A DNA stretch of 64,000 bases, taken from NCBI RefSeq assembly GCF_010093815.1, contig NW_022985550.1, positions 385,074-449,073 on the forward strand, given 5' to 3'. The notes below the pieces were generated by a model. The model saw only the letters and a program-made list of their open reading frames with translations, searched no databases and was not told where the DNA came from. Position numbers and translations under genes: made by a program. Source of the stretch: Pseudovirgaria hyperparasitica (lineage: Eukaryota; Ascomycota; Dothideomycetes; Acrospermales; Acrospermaceae). Of this stretch, positions 20,830 to 31,058 are shown piece after piece (within the stretch, counting starts at the first letter, position 1; every line of letters begins with the position of its first letter).

Positions 20830-22917
20830 TCATATCTTCGCCAAGATTTGGTTGATCGCGAGCCTTGCGGTTGTGCACGTATATCGGCTCTTTTCATCGT
20901 CATTCGTCATACCGAAAATCAATCTCTCCACTTCACAGTCCTTGTCTTTGATTTGATCTGAGAAGTCCTCTGGTAGTAGTCCAAGCTTTAAACGCCTCAA
21001 TGTCTCGTGTCTCTCCATCTTCGTTCCAAAGGAATAGACCAGCTCGAATAGAATGATGCCCAAGGAAAAAACGTCGAGCTTTGCGCTAGGTATGGGCGAT
21101 GCCGTGTGTGGCCGGTAGAACTCTGTGCCTACGGCTTTCGCTGTAGCGGACAATCGCGAGCCTTCTGGGCGAGCGATGGCTGTAACAAGGCCAAAATCAC
21201 CGATGCGCAGCCCGATATGACCACGACCGGGAGCTTTGTTGAGTGCGCATGTGTCGCAGTCAGAGAGGTTGACGCAGCCGGCGGGAACCACGGGTTCGGT
21301 GAAAGGCGAGAGGAAGATGTTAGACGGTTTCAGGTCGCGATGAATCACGTCCGCGGAGTGGAGATATTCTACGCCGTCCATGACAGACAATATGATGCGA
21401 AGAGATGCCTTAACGTGGAAGCAATGTCGGAGGCCTGATGCGGTATTTGCGATATGAGCACTGGGCGGTGGACTGAGGAAATCGGCGAGTGTCATTGGAT
21501 GGACACCCATTTGTATATGTAACGTGAGCTGAGGGGCAAGCGTTTTGTTGTCTGACGCTTCGTGCCTAGAAGAGGTCACATAGGAGTCCTGTAGGGACGT
21601 TGAAGGCTCATGTGCGATGGAAGTACGTGGAATTATCTCATCGACTTCGTGGCCCCAGCTATCATCTCCCCTGGCACTATGCACCGTGCTCTTCTTCGAT
21701 CGGATTGAAGAGACGGTGGCATTGCTTTGACGACGCTGTGCTGGGGTTTCCTTCGAGATGAGCTCGTTTGGACTGTAGTCGACTTCCTCCGGAACGGACC
21801 CGGCTGTGTCGTCTCCGAAGACAACATTAGGCTCTTCGTAAAGGTTTTTTCCGTTACGGATTTCGGCCAACTCTGAAACAGATGAAGCAACGAGATCAGA
21901 TGCAGACCGAGAGCTCTCTCCCTTGGCAGGCCCCTCGATCATATTCCTCCGAGACTGGATAGAGGGGTATGCGGGCGGTGCCTCCACTGGAGCCATCTCT
22001 AACCACCCACCATAGTAGCGTACTATATTTGGGTGGTCGAGACGCGCGATTGTGCGTATTTCTGCAAGAATATGATTCAATTCAGTCTCTCCTCGATCCT
22101 GAATCTGCTGCACTTTTCCAGGGCTAAGGACAATCTGTTTGATCGCATAATCCATACCATCAAGTTTGTGGCGGCATTTAAACACCTTACCATAGCCACC
22201 CTTGCCAAGCACAGCAATCTGCTCAAAGTCTTTTTCGTATCTGGATGTCTCCCAGACCCGGTGAGACACAAGCAAGCGTTGGAGTGGGAGTGGCATGAGA
22301 TCATTGTTCGGAATAGTCATAGAGTACTGCATGAAGGGGTTATGGGCGAAAGCCAATCTACCAAGGGTGGCAGAAAGGTCGGCGTGGCCCTGAGCGCTGG
22401 GTAAAGCGCCAGAAATGCTTCCATCAGACAGGTCAAGACCGGCGTCTTGTGACTGTAAGAGTGAGTCCAAACCTTGTCTATACCGATCACGTAGCGGCCG
22501 TAGTGATTCCTCAGACCCGGAGCCTAGAACACCTAGGGACGATAGTTGAGTAGCCATAGACTGATACTTCGACTTTGCTAGCGCCTTGACCTCGGAATCG
22601 CTCGCGGAGTAGACATGGCCATGAGGTCGATCCCCCGCATTATTGAGCGACTGCAGTGCGTTCGCCAAAGCTTTCTCCTCCAGGAGCGAGTGAAGTAGGA
22701 GATCTTTGTGCTGGTGCTGTTGATTGGGGAGGTCTTTTGAGGTTGACAGGGCTTGCTCTCGGTCGGATGTGTCGGTGGAGAGAGTTTGGATCCTTGAAAT
22801 GACGCCAGAGGCATCAACGCCACGCTCATGTTCAACAGACGTCGAGATTTCCGCATCAGTAGTATCGTCAGTTGTCGAACTGGTTACATCGTTTGGTGAC
22901 CGAAAAAAAGAGCTCAT
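20830..22917 (-). CDS. eIF2alpha kinase, HRI-like
   Basis: 695 residues, intronless. It probably phosphorylates Ser51 of eIF2alpha to lower translation initiation under stress, as Hri1/Hri2 do in fission yeast. The P-loop is LGKGGYGKVF (about 237-246), with catalytic Lys260 in YAIKQI. The lobe contains HPNIVRYYGGWLE, which marks eIF2alpha kinases, and an insert of about 155 residues (310-465) between N-lobe strands, also diagnostic. IHRDLKPSNIFL (525-536) and DFGLVTA (574-580) are intact. The activation segment reads VGTEFYRPH where most kinases have an APE motif, so the glutamate is missing or moved. No RWD or HisRS-like region is present, which argues against Gcn2, and no signal peptide, which argues against PERK. 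Confidence 0.88.
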   Translation of the reverse strand: MSSFFRSPNDVTSSTTDDTTDAEISTSVEHERGVDASGVISRIQTLSTDTSDREQALSTSKDLPNQQHQHKDLLLHSLLEEKALANALQSLNNAGDRPHGHVYSASDSEVKALAKSKYQSMATQLSSLGVLGSGSEESLRPLRDRYRQGLDSLLQSQDAGLDLSDGSISGALPSAQGHADLSATLGRLAFAHNPFMQYSMTIPNNDLMPLPLQRLLVSHRVWETSRYEKDFEQIAVLGKGGYGKVFKCRHKLDGMDYAIKQIVLSPGKVQQIQDRGETELNHILAEIRTIARLDHPNIVRYYGGWLEMAPVEAPPAYPSIQSRRNMIEGPAKGESSRSASDLVASSVSELAEIRNGKNLYEEPNVVFGDDTAGSVPEEVDYSPNELISKETPAQRRQSNATVSSIRSKKSTVHSARGDDSWGHEVDEIIPRTSIAHEPSTSLQDSYVTSSRHEASDNKTLAPQLTLHIQMGVHPMTLADFLSPPPSAHIANTASGLRHCFHVKASLRIILSVMDGVEYLHSADVIHRDLKPSNIFLSPFTEPVVPAGCVNLSDCDTCALNKAPGRGHIGLRIGDFGLVTAIARPEGSRLSATAKAVGTEFYRPHTASPIPSAKLDVFSLGIILFELVYSFGTKMERHETLRRLKLGLLPEDFSDQIKDKDCEVERLIFGMTNDDEKSRYTCTTARLAINQILAKI

Positions 22918-23457
22918 GATAAACAGCTGGCGGGTTTAGCAAAGTGCGACACATCGGACATATGTGTTAGCGAAACTGGCGTAGCTGTAAGTCCATAGCT
23001 ACAGAAAGCCAGGGAGCAGCCTATTCTAGGATTCGTGACAAGTTAAGAAGCTTGAGGGCGGATAGTTGACATCGAAAGCATGGATGGTGTAAGGACAGAT
23101 TGAAGTATCTGCCTGGCCTACACAAGCGACTCCTATGATGGCTGCCTGAGTCGAAGAAGATGTGCAGCAGACACACATATACCAGTCATAGGGCGCGATG
23201 TACATGGGCAATGCTGTTTTCGGACATCCAAAACATTCCAAGAGGTTCTATAATGTACACGAAAGCATGATGCATATGGTCACGAGTTTTCGTGTGACGC
23301 GATTCTGTCGAGACGCCTCTTGGCATATTAGATGAAGCGCGTCCACGCTACGACCTCAAATGTCATCTTAACACCACTCAGACGGCTAGTCATAACCCTA
23401 CCGGCCAACTCGACATTTGGACCTCCTTATCCTCAGACTGCCAGTCATGTAACGAGA
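22918..23457. other. Divergent promoter region
   Basis: The region lies between two genes read outwards (kinase minus, unnamed gene plus). No gene or clear motif seen. Confidence 0.55.
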
Positions 23458-24744
23458 ATGCCTCGCCAGCTACCATGGGCGACGGACAAGAACAGCGGGC
23501 CTGAGAAGGTGCCTCCACCATTGAAGTGCCCCGCAGTCGCTACTTATCATACCGATGACGATATTGAAACAGAACGGCGCAATACAGGACTTGGTATAGA
23601 CATATTCGCCTTACTGCGCACATAGTATAACTAATGTAACGTAGTCCGAGCCGCATCAAGCTCACCAGTACCACCTCCGTCGCCATTAGAAGAGGAGTCA
23701 GCCTTACGTTAAGCGAAATTGCTTCACAGGCTTACACAAGACAGGTTTATGAAAGAGGGTCTTGCTGCTGATGATATATGGATCATGGTTGAAGACGAGT
23801 TTCTGGATACAGCCAAGCTCTTCACGCGACATCTACACCGTGCGGAATATCAGCGACTGAAGAACCTCGCGAAGCTCGAAACCGCGCGCAGGACGAACAA
23901 TCTCTCCCGACCCTCTGTGAATGAAGATGCGGCAAGCGCAGATATCACACGTATGGAAAAGAGCCGAAAGCGAGACCAGACACAGCAGGCCGCCGTTGCC
24001 GGGTTGGCTGCAACCGCGCATGATATTTCTTCAGACGATGATGCTCCATGGATGTTCGAACCACATCTGGGCAAGCTCATGAGGCGACCGCCCCCGATAT
24101 CCAAGAATCTGGCTTCAGCAGCCGGTATCAAATCAAAGAGTCGTGCTGCGGCAGGTTACAAGAAAGCTAGATTATCGCCTCCTCATAGAACCACAAAGCC
24201 CAGCGCTGTCTCCTCGTCTGCGGACTACAATAGCATGGCTGGACTTGCGCAAGAGATTGGGGCGGTGAAGGAGAGACTGTTATCGGAGGACGAGAATGAC
24301 CTTGATGCCCCGGCTCCGGCGCGATTCTCGCGAAGGCCTGAAGCGAATCGTGATGATAGAGTTCCTGCTGCACATTCAGTATCCGTTAAGCAGAAGGCAT
24401 CACACAACGCATCTGATATTCAGAAACCATCAGAGCGAGTATCATTAGGCAAGTCATCAATAGCACAAGGTTCCACGCAGGCATCGACCTCCACTCGCGG
24501 ATCCAAGCCGACGCCGAAGTCAGACTCGACTACGCGGAGGTCTTTCTACACTGAGCGATCAGTTCCAAAGGCCTCTTCCGTAGCAGATGAAGATGACTGG
24601 TCTATGAAATCCTCGACCTCGTTAAAGACTCGTGAGCTTCTAAACCGACGTCGAGCTGAGCGAGCAAAGAAACAGAAGGAGGAAGAAAAACAGCAGAATA
24701 ACAAGTCGTATTCGTTAGATGAGATACCCACGTTTCTGTTTTGA
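23458..24744 (+). CDS. Conserved fungal protein of unknown function
   Basis: First exon 23458-23593 starts MPRQLPWATDKNSG. Intron 1 (23594-23644, 51 nt, AACTAAT branch) leads to a Ser/Pro-rich stretch SSPVPPPSPLEEE. A stop at 23708-23710 requires another splice before the main exon, which is open from about 23714 to 24744. Candidate second introns are very short (about 33 nt), or a single 120-nt intron 23594-23713 also keeps phase, so the junction is unsettled. The conserved core is FMKEGLAADDIWIMVEDEFLDTAKLF split over a helix that ends HLHRAEYQRLK. The rest is Ser/Lys/Asp-rich and probably disordered, with a basic C-terminal helix (RELLNRRRAERAKKQKEEE). I remember this pattern from fungal hypothetical proteins but know no function. 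Basic character suggests a nuclear site. Confidence 0.65.
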
Positions 24745-25965
24745 TGCAGCATTGAACATTATTCTCAGCGAAGCGTTGACAGATTTTCGTTTACTCTTAT
24801 GACTCCCTTGCTCACCTTTCAGCCGCTGGCTTGATTCTTAGTTCATGGTAATTCATGGTATAACTCGCCACCGAGCACCGAGGTGTTGAGCTTGCTAAGG
24901 GGCACTTGAACGGTGCTATCGTCTTACCCCTGTTGCAGCAACCGAGCGGTATCATCCATGTGGAGCGGTACAGCCAAGCACAGTCCCTCGCATGCCAAGT
25001 GTCGAAAATTCCACTCACATAGTGCACGGCGCAGACACGACCCTTCGCTCAGCCAGCCGGCAAGAATTACCCCAAGGCGTGTAGGAGAGAGATGATGTAG
25101 CTCGTGTGATTACTGTATAGATCCTTTCTGGCGTTGGACCATGCGCTGCATAGATGCCGCATCGCCATCGCCATGGATCGCCAAGACCTATATAAGTTGA
25201 CATACGGGAACCACTCTACTAGCCTCGAGCGGGGAATACAGGACTAATACGTCACAAACTGCATCTCCACTTTTTGCCAATGACAAAAAGTGCTCAATAG
25301 GTCGGCATGATGCGGGCGCACGATTAGCTACGTCCCGATATTTACGGCCTGTCGTACAGATGGAAATGGTAACGTCTCCAAGCCTCAAAGGCGATAGTTA
25401 TTCTCGCCTGAGTCCCGAGGTCGTTCCTATTGGAGAATGTTGGCCTAAAGTCGCGCGGGGTTTTCATGCAGGTGGTTGGGAGTGTGTGGGAGGACTGCGA
25501 AACTAGAATACCGGTTGCTCCCTTGCATACGTCGGCCGAAGGAAGAGCAGCCAGCAATGAGTGAATGAGTTGGGTGGGCTAGGAGGAGTTTGAAAGCCGT
25601 TACCTGCTAAGGTACCATATTAGTTGAAAGAAAGGATAATTAATGGATGCGACTACTGCACGTTATCAGTTCTTGGCATCCTTTGACCTGAATGAAGAGG
25701 TTGCTGCGCCCGATCTGTGTGGCCCGGCTTTCCCACTTCTCTGGCTAGATATTTCTTGGCCGTCTCTCTTGGGGGTACCCTTTCAAGCTTGGCCGGTCCG
25801 ACTTCTAGATTCCTCTCGTTGGATGATAGCTGGATAGATAGATAGCTACATGGCATTCGTGGCCGAGTTCTTCAGTCTACTTCTCAAATCTCTTCTCTAG
25901 TGGGAAAGCGCATTTCAATTCGCAATATCCCATCTCGCCTTTGCGCCGCGGGCTTCTTACACCTC
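24745..25965. other. 1.2 kb intergenic region
   Basis: No gene supported. A short plus-strand frame at 25643-25837 has no known motif. The region carries the promoter of the permease and the hairpin listed separately. Confidence 0.55.
25268..25292. repeat. Perfect 9-bp inverted repeat
   Basis: CACTTTTTG at 25268-25276 and CAAAAAGTG at 25284-25292 are exact reverse complements with a 7-base loop. The role is unknown; it lies about 670 bases before the permease start. Confidence 0.8.
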
Positions 25966-28281
25966 ATGGCCTCTACGAGTGTCGATTACGGCACAAAGCC
26001 AGCGTCGATTGTTGATGCTAGAGGCTCGCCGGGCAGTGAGAAGGCTTGCGATCCCGAACGTCGAGCGTCGATTCGATCGTCTAACGATCAAGCTGCTGTA
26101 TCTCACGATTCCACGCACCGGAAGTTGAAGCCTCGTCATATTCAACTGATTGGCATTGGCGGTACGATTGGCACGGCGCTCTATGTGCAGATTGGTCGTC
26201 CGTTGATTCAAGGCGGCCCGGCAAGTCTGTTTATTGCGTACACGATATGGTGAGTTGGTTCATTCCCAATGCCAGAACAGAACGTCGGTAGGACATGCCC
26301 ATGGATGCAGTCTTTCAGACTATCACTCCAGGTGTATGCCATCATGGATCATGAATATACACGCATACAGAAAGCATTCAGAACAGAGCCTTATATGAAT
26401 GTGTCAAATAGGTGTGGATTCGTCTTATGCGTAACACTGTGTATGCAATTCCATTTCTCTTCCTTGTCCACAGCACTATGCCTCCGAGAAACACACGCCC
26501 ACAAGCAGTTTCCATACCCCCGGAAATATCTCCCATAGCGCCTGATCCAATCGCACAGTCCAACATTCGACCATTACTGAGACTGTCGTCATGTAGGCAT
26601 GGCTGAGATGGCCACATATCTCCCCATATCCTCGCCCTTCATTCGCTTCGCTGGCAGGTTTGTCGATGGTAAGTAAGATTGTAAAAGACACTGGAAGAAT
26701 GCTAAAGTATTTGTAGAAGCGTTTGGATTCGCAGCGGGTTGGGTAATTATATCTCACTCGGAGTATCACAGAGTCACGTAGACTGAGTATCCCGCAGAAC
26801 TTCTTCGTATTCCAAGCCGCTCTGGTACCATTCGAAATTGTAGCCTGCAACCTCATCATTCATTTCTGGAGCGACGCCGTGCACGCCGGGGTCATTATCA
26901 CTATCGTCATAGCACTCTACGCGTAAGTCAACACCAGAATATGTTGCACCTCATCATCCTAAGTACCACCCAGCCTCATCAACCTCTTAGCCGTAAAATG
27001 GTACGGCGAAACCGAATTCTGGGCCGCTCTGGGCAAGGTCCTTCTAATCGTCGGTCTTATCATCTTCACCTTCATAGCCATGCTAGGCGGCAACCCCCTA
27101 GGCGACCGTTTCGGCTTCCGATACTGGCGCGATCCAGGGGCATTCACATCTCCGCCCGCATTCTCATACACGGGCGACACGGGCCGCTGGCTCGGCTTCT
27201 TCCAGTGCCTGATCCAAGCTGCTTTCGCCATCGCCGGACCAGATTACGTCTCCATGGCCGCCGGCGAGGCAGAGAACCCGCGCGTCATAATGCCGCGCGC
27301 GTACAAAGCCGTCTTCTACCGCCTGACGGCGTTCTTCGTGCTGGGCAGTCTGTGTGTCGGTATTCTGGTGCCGTACAACGACCAGGACATGATTCGGGCG
27401 TTTGAGGACGGCGAGCCGGGCGCGGCGGCGAGTCCGTATGTTGTCGCGATGAATAGGCTGCAGATCAGGGTCTTGCCGCATATCGTCAATGCGATGGTGC
27501 TTGCATCCGCATTCTCTGCTGGAAATAGCTACGTGTACTGCGCGAGCCGCAGTCTCTTCGGTTTGGCTCTCGAGGGGAAAGCGCCGAAGTTTCTTACTAT
27601 CTGCAATCGCAACGGCGTGCCGTACTACTCCGTCGGGATCGTCCTTCTCATCGCGCTGCTTTCGTTCCTCCAGCTTTCTGAAAACACTGCTGTTGTGCTG
27701 AGTTGGTTTGTCAGTCTTGTGACGGCGTCTCAGCTGCTCAATTTCAGTGTCATGTGCTTCACTTTCCTGCGATTCAAGAAGGCGTGTGAGGCACAGGGTC
27801 TGAATCGCAATACACTGCCGTTCCGCGCGCTCTTCCAGCCGTATATCGCGTATATCGGGCTTACGGGCACGCTGCTGATGGCGATTGTGGGTGGCTATGC
27901 GGTGTTTTTGCCCGGGCAGTGGGACGTGCCGACGTTTTTGTTCTCGTGAGTTTCAAGCCCTCTGATCCATGAATAGATCTGCTAGATTCATATGGACTGT
28001 ATACGAAAACGAGTGACTGCTGACTTTTGTTTCCCCCAGGTACTTTATGATTGGCGCCTTTCCCGTGCTGTATATTGGATGGAAGGTCATTCACAAGACG
28101 AAATTCAAGGCCCCGAGCGAGGTCGATTTGTATAGGGATGTGGCTGAAATTGAGGAGTATCAGCGGACCTATGTGCCTGAACCACCGAAGTGAGTATGCG
28201 AGATGTTGGTTTAGTAGATGCTGTTGCTGACATTCAGGTAGAAACACGGTTGACAAGTGGTTCAACAAGATTTTTAGCTGA
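25966..28281 (+). CDS. Amino acid permease (AAT family)
   Basis: 565 residues from eight exons: 25966-26249, 26412-26440, 26597-26668, 26717-26742, 26798-26922, 26974-27945, 28040-28189, 28242-28281; all junctions keep phase. It is a plasma-membrane APC-superfamily importer with about twelve helices. Family marks: LKPRHIQLIGIGGTIGTALY (helix 1), the rebuilt CVTLCMAEMATYLPI, SPFIRFAGRFVDEAFGFAAGW, AFAIAGPDYVSMAAGEAENPR, SAGNSYVYCASRSLFGLA and GKAPKF. Exon 2 (29 nt) and exon 4 (26 nt) are tiny. The last splice uses the second AG (28241), giving EPPKNTVDKWFNKIFS, the usual permease tail; without it translation stops at 28193. The start is the first ATG; no earlier in-frame ATG exists. It resembles Agp2/INDA1-type permeases, but the substrate cannot be told. 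Confidence 0.88.
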
Positions 28282-28411
28282 GATGTTGGAGAGGTATGCA
28301 GCAATGTGGTACGGCATGCCGGGACAAGTAGATGTAGCTGTGAGCAGGCCTCATAGCTCCCATAGACTGTAGGGCAATTAGACAGAATGAGCTGCAGCTG
28401 TTATATTGAAA

Positions 28412-28489
28412 CTTCATGACGATCACGTGCTCGAAGTGAGACGAGTGTGGTGAACCTACCACATGAGCCACTGAGCTAACCCGATAAAG
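28412..28489 (-). other. tRNA-like segment, probably not a working tRNA
   Basis: Read on the minus strand, it has an exact pol III box A (TAGCTCAGTGG at 28478-28468) and a weaker box B-like ACTTCGAGCAC (28437-28427), 30 bases apart. A possible six-pair outer stem (CTTTAT with ATGAAG) closes 78 bases. The D-arm and T-arm do not pair properly, so I take it as a decayed tRNA or tRNA-derived SINE head, or chance. Confidence 0.25.
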
Positions 28490-28732
28490 CTAGTGCCTGC
28501 CACCCAACAACGCGGTTCTTGAACGTGGAGTCAGATGAAACTTTCAGTACAGTAGAACGCCACAATGACACGAGCTGTGGCTTGTTTCTTCAGCCACCAA
28601 CGTGGATATTACACACTTATACTTGCTGTACACCACTGATATGCTAATGCTTATGCTCTATGCTTTTGCGTCTCACAGCGATCGTCCAGCTTTTATCTCT
28701 TCACCGTTGCGTGCGACAGATGCTTCACAGGC

Positions 28733-28753
28733 TGTGCTTTTTGAAAAAGCACA
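28733..28753. repeat. Perfect 9-bp inverted repeat
   Basis: TGTGCTTTT at 28733-28741 and AAAAGCACA at 28745-28753 pair exactly around a 3-base loop. The role is unknown. Confidence 0.8.
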
Positions 28754-29480
28754 CGAAACTCTACACCTACCGTGCGTGCACCTAAATACCTCTGTATCGG
28801 GAGCACAGACGGCCGAACGCCATGTGAATAACGCGCCTCGGTCCGGCGTCCGCATCGGCGTTTGACTTTTCAGCGTCCGTTTCCCAAACATATGAATTGG
28901 CGCGGCTCAAGCCTACTGCGTGGGAAAGGGTTTATGGCGAAGACACCAGCACGCTTTCTGTTGACTATCTGACCGTTTCGTTCCCCAACCTGGGGTCCGT
29001 AGTGTGGGCGTCATTAGACCTCGGCATCTCCCTCTCTTCCTCTAGTGGCGGTGGTGAGTCGTCGTCGTGACGGAGACTCGAGAGGGGGGGAATGGATTGT
29101 CCCCCCCTGCAGCACGCACACAGAATGTCCGGACTAGGGGGCCCATAATACAAGACCATTCATCCATGCCCCATACGTGCCTCGGTCGGTTTCTTCCCAC
29201 TGCACAGAGTCCTCCACGAGCAGAGAGAGGCTTGAGACAAAAAGAGGAGAAAGCATAGGGCCTGTTGTATATAATATTAGAGACGCCCCCCTGGCCCTGG
29301 ACCGTGTCCGTTCCTTGTCGCACATCAACTTTCCTTTCCCCACTATTAAACTTTTGTATATTGCCGGTACGACGCACAAAGTTGTTTCCTGCACGACGCG
29401 TTATATTTTTCGTCGTGTCTGTTGAAACGTCTTGCTGGAGTATTGCCTTGCACCACCTGTGAGACGTCACGGACAATATC

Positions 29481-31058
29481 ATGGGGTCTATTCAGCCGCC
29501 GTCGTCGGTGTCTACCGAGAGCGTTGATGTCCTGGTTGTGGGCGCTGGTGTTTCTGGTATCAACGCTGGGTACCGCATCCAGACCGAACTCCCACACTTC
29601 ACATACAAGATCGTTGAATCTCGTGGTGCCATCGGTGGTACATGGGATCTTTTCCGCTACCCTGGTATCCGGTCTGACTCGGATTTGCACACTTTCGGCT
29701 TCCCGTGGCGTCTATGGGCTCACAGCAAGAGTATTGTAGACGGTACCTCGATCCGAAACTACATCCGGGAGTCTGCAGAGGAGTTTGGCATCGACAAGAA
29801 AATCGAGTTCAAGCACAAAGTCCTGTCCAGCGACTGGTCGTCCCAGGAGCAAAACTGGAACGTCATTGTTGATAATGAGGGCACTGAGAAGAGGTACAAG
29901 GCGCGCTTCTTGCTCTTCAGCACCGGCTACTACGACTATGATACGCCGCTCCAAACACAGATTCCTGGCCTGGATAACTTCCAGGGCCAGCGGATTCACC
30001 CGCAGTTCTGGCCCGAGGATCTCGACTACACCAACAAGAACGTAGTCATCATCGGATCCGGTGCCACGGCTGTAACCCTCCTCCCGAACATGACCGACAA
30101 AGCCGCAAAAGTCACCATGCTGCAGCGCAGTCCCAGTAAGACCCTCCTCCCCCTTCTTCAATCTCAAACTTCAGACTCACAGCTAACCCCCCAAACAGCA
30201 TACATCATCCCCCAACCCGCCAAAGACCCCCTCGGCTCCATCTGGCACCGCACCCTCCCCACCTGGCTCTCCTCCCGCCTCACCCGCTGGAAATTCCTCA
30301 TCCTCCCCCTCATCTTCTTCCACTTCTGCCGCACCTTCCCCAACGCCGCCCGCGGCGCCATCCGCCTCGTCACAAAGCGACAACTCAAGGGCTCCCACCT
30401 CCCGCAAGACCCACACTTCCAACCAACCTACAACCCCTGGGAGCAACGCCTCTGCGTCACCCCCGACGCAGACTTCTTCCAAGCCATCCGCGCCGGCAAA
30501 GGCACCGTCGTCACCGACACCATCAAGCTCGTCAAGAAAGACGGCATCCAGACCACCGCCGGCACCTGGATCCCCGCCGACATCATCGTCACGGCGACAG
30601 GCCTCAAGGTCCACCTCGCCGGCGGGTCCCGCATCGCCGTCGACGGCCAGCCCTTCTCCTTCTACGAGCAATTCCAGTGGCGCGGCGCCCTGATGTCGCG
30701 CCTTCCCAACGCCGCCTTTGTCCTCGGCTACACGAATGCCTCGTGGACGCTCGGCGCAGACTGCACCGCTCTGCTCTTCACGCGCATCATGAAGTACATG
30801 GAGGCTCAGGGGTATGCGTCCATCACGCCGACGCTCACGCCCGAGGATCTCGAGGGCCCGGCGGCGCTGAAGCCGAGCAGTCCGATGAATTTGAATAGTA
30901 CGTATTTGGAGAAGGCGAAGGGCTTGTTGCCGTCGGCTGGGGATCGGGGCCCGTGGAAGGTGCGGAAGAATTATATTTTGGATCGCTGGGCGGCGGTGCA
31001 TTGTGATGTTACTGAGGGGACGGTGTTTCGGAGGGGGGAGACGAAGAAGGTTGCTTAG
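29481..31058 (+). CDS. Flavin monooxygenase, EthA-like Baeyer-Villiger type
   Basis: 504 residues after removal of a 63-nt intron (30136-30198). The intron has no in-frame stop, so unspliced RNA would still read through, with 21 extra residues. Splicing gives RSPTYIIPQPAKDP, which is the normal family sequence. The enzyme should use FAD, NADPH and O2 to oxidise a ketone or a hetero-atom. Motifs: GAGVSG (21-26, FAD Rossmann), GGTWDLFRYPGIRSDSD (52-68, close to bacterial EthA), the Baeyer-Villiger fingerprint FQGQRIHPQFWP (167-178, FxGxxxHxxxWP), and a second Rossmann GSGATA (192-197, NADPH). The second exon is extremely C-rich at third positions. No neighbouring metabolic gene points to a substrate. 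The start is the first ATG. Confidence 0.9.
   Translation: MGSIQPPSSVSTESVDVLVVGAGVSGINAGYRIQTELPHFTYKIVESRGAIGGTWDLFRYPGIRSDSDLHTFGFPWRLWAHSKSIVDGTSIRNYIRESAEEFGIDKKIEFKHKVLSSDWSSQEQNWNVIVDNEGTEKRYKARFLLFSTGYYDYDTPLQTQIPGLDNFQGQRIHPQFWPEDLDYTNKNVVIIGSGATAVTLLPNMTDKAAKVTMLQRSPSKTLLPLLQSQTSDSQLTPQTAYIIPQPAKDPLGSIWHRTLPTWLSSRLTRWKFLILPLIFFHFCRTFPNAARGAIRLVTKRQLKGSHLPQDPHFQPTYNPWEQRLCVTPDADFFQAIRAGKGTVVTDTIKLVKKDGIQTTAGTWIPADIIVTATGLKVHLAGGSRIAVDGQPFSFYEQFQWRGALMSRLPNAAFVLGYTNASWTLGADCTALLFTRIMKYMEAQGYASITPTLTPEDLEGPAALKPSSPMNLNSTYLEKAKGLLPSAGDRGPWKVRKNYILDRWAAVHCDVTEGTVFRRGETKKVA

Larger units (their letters stand above)
28282..29480. other. 1.2 kb intergenic region before monooxygenase
   Basis: No gene supported. 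It contains a tRNA-like box A/box B segment (28412-28489, minus), a hairpin (28733-28753) and the monooxygenase promoter with G-runs near 29090-29150. Confidence 0.55.

Noticed and set aside
20830-22917. Gcn2 or PERK as the identity of the kinase
   Set aside because: No RWD, pseudokinase or HisRS-like region and no signal peptide or membrane span are present.
28412-28489. A working tRNA gene
   Set aside because: Box A is exact, but the D-arm and T-arm do not pair and the anticodon loop has the wrong size.
18185-31058. A secondary-metabolite cluster (transporter, kinase, permease, monooxygenase)
   Set aside because: No polyketide, peptide or terpene synthase and no pathway transcription factor lie between them; the other genes are housekeeping.
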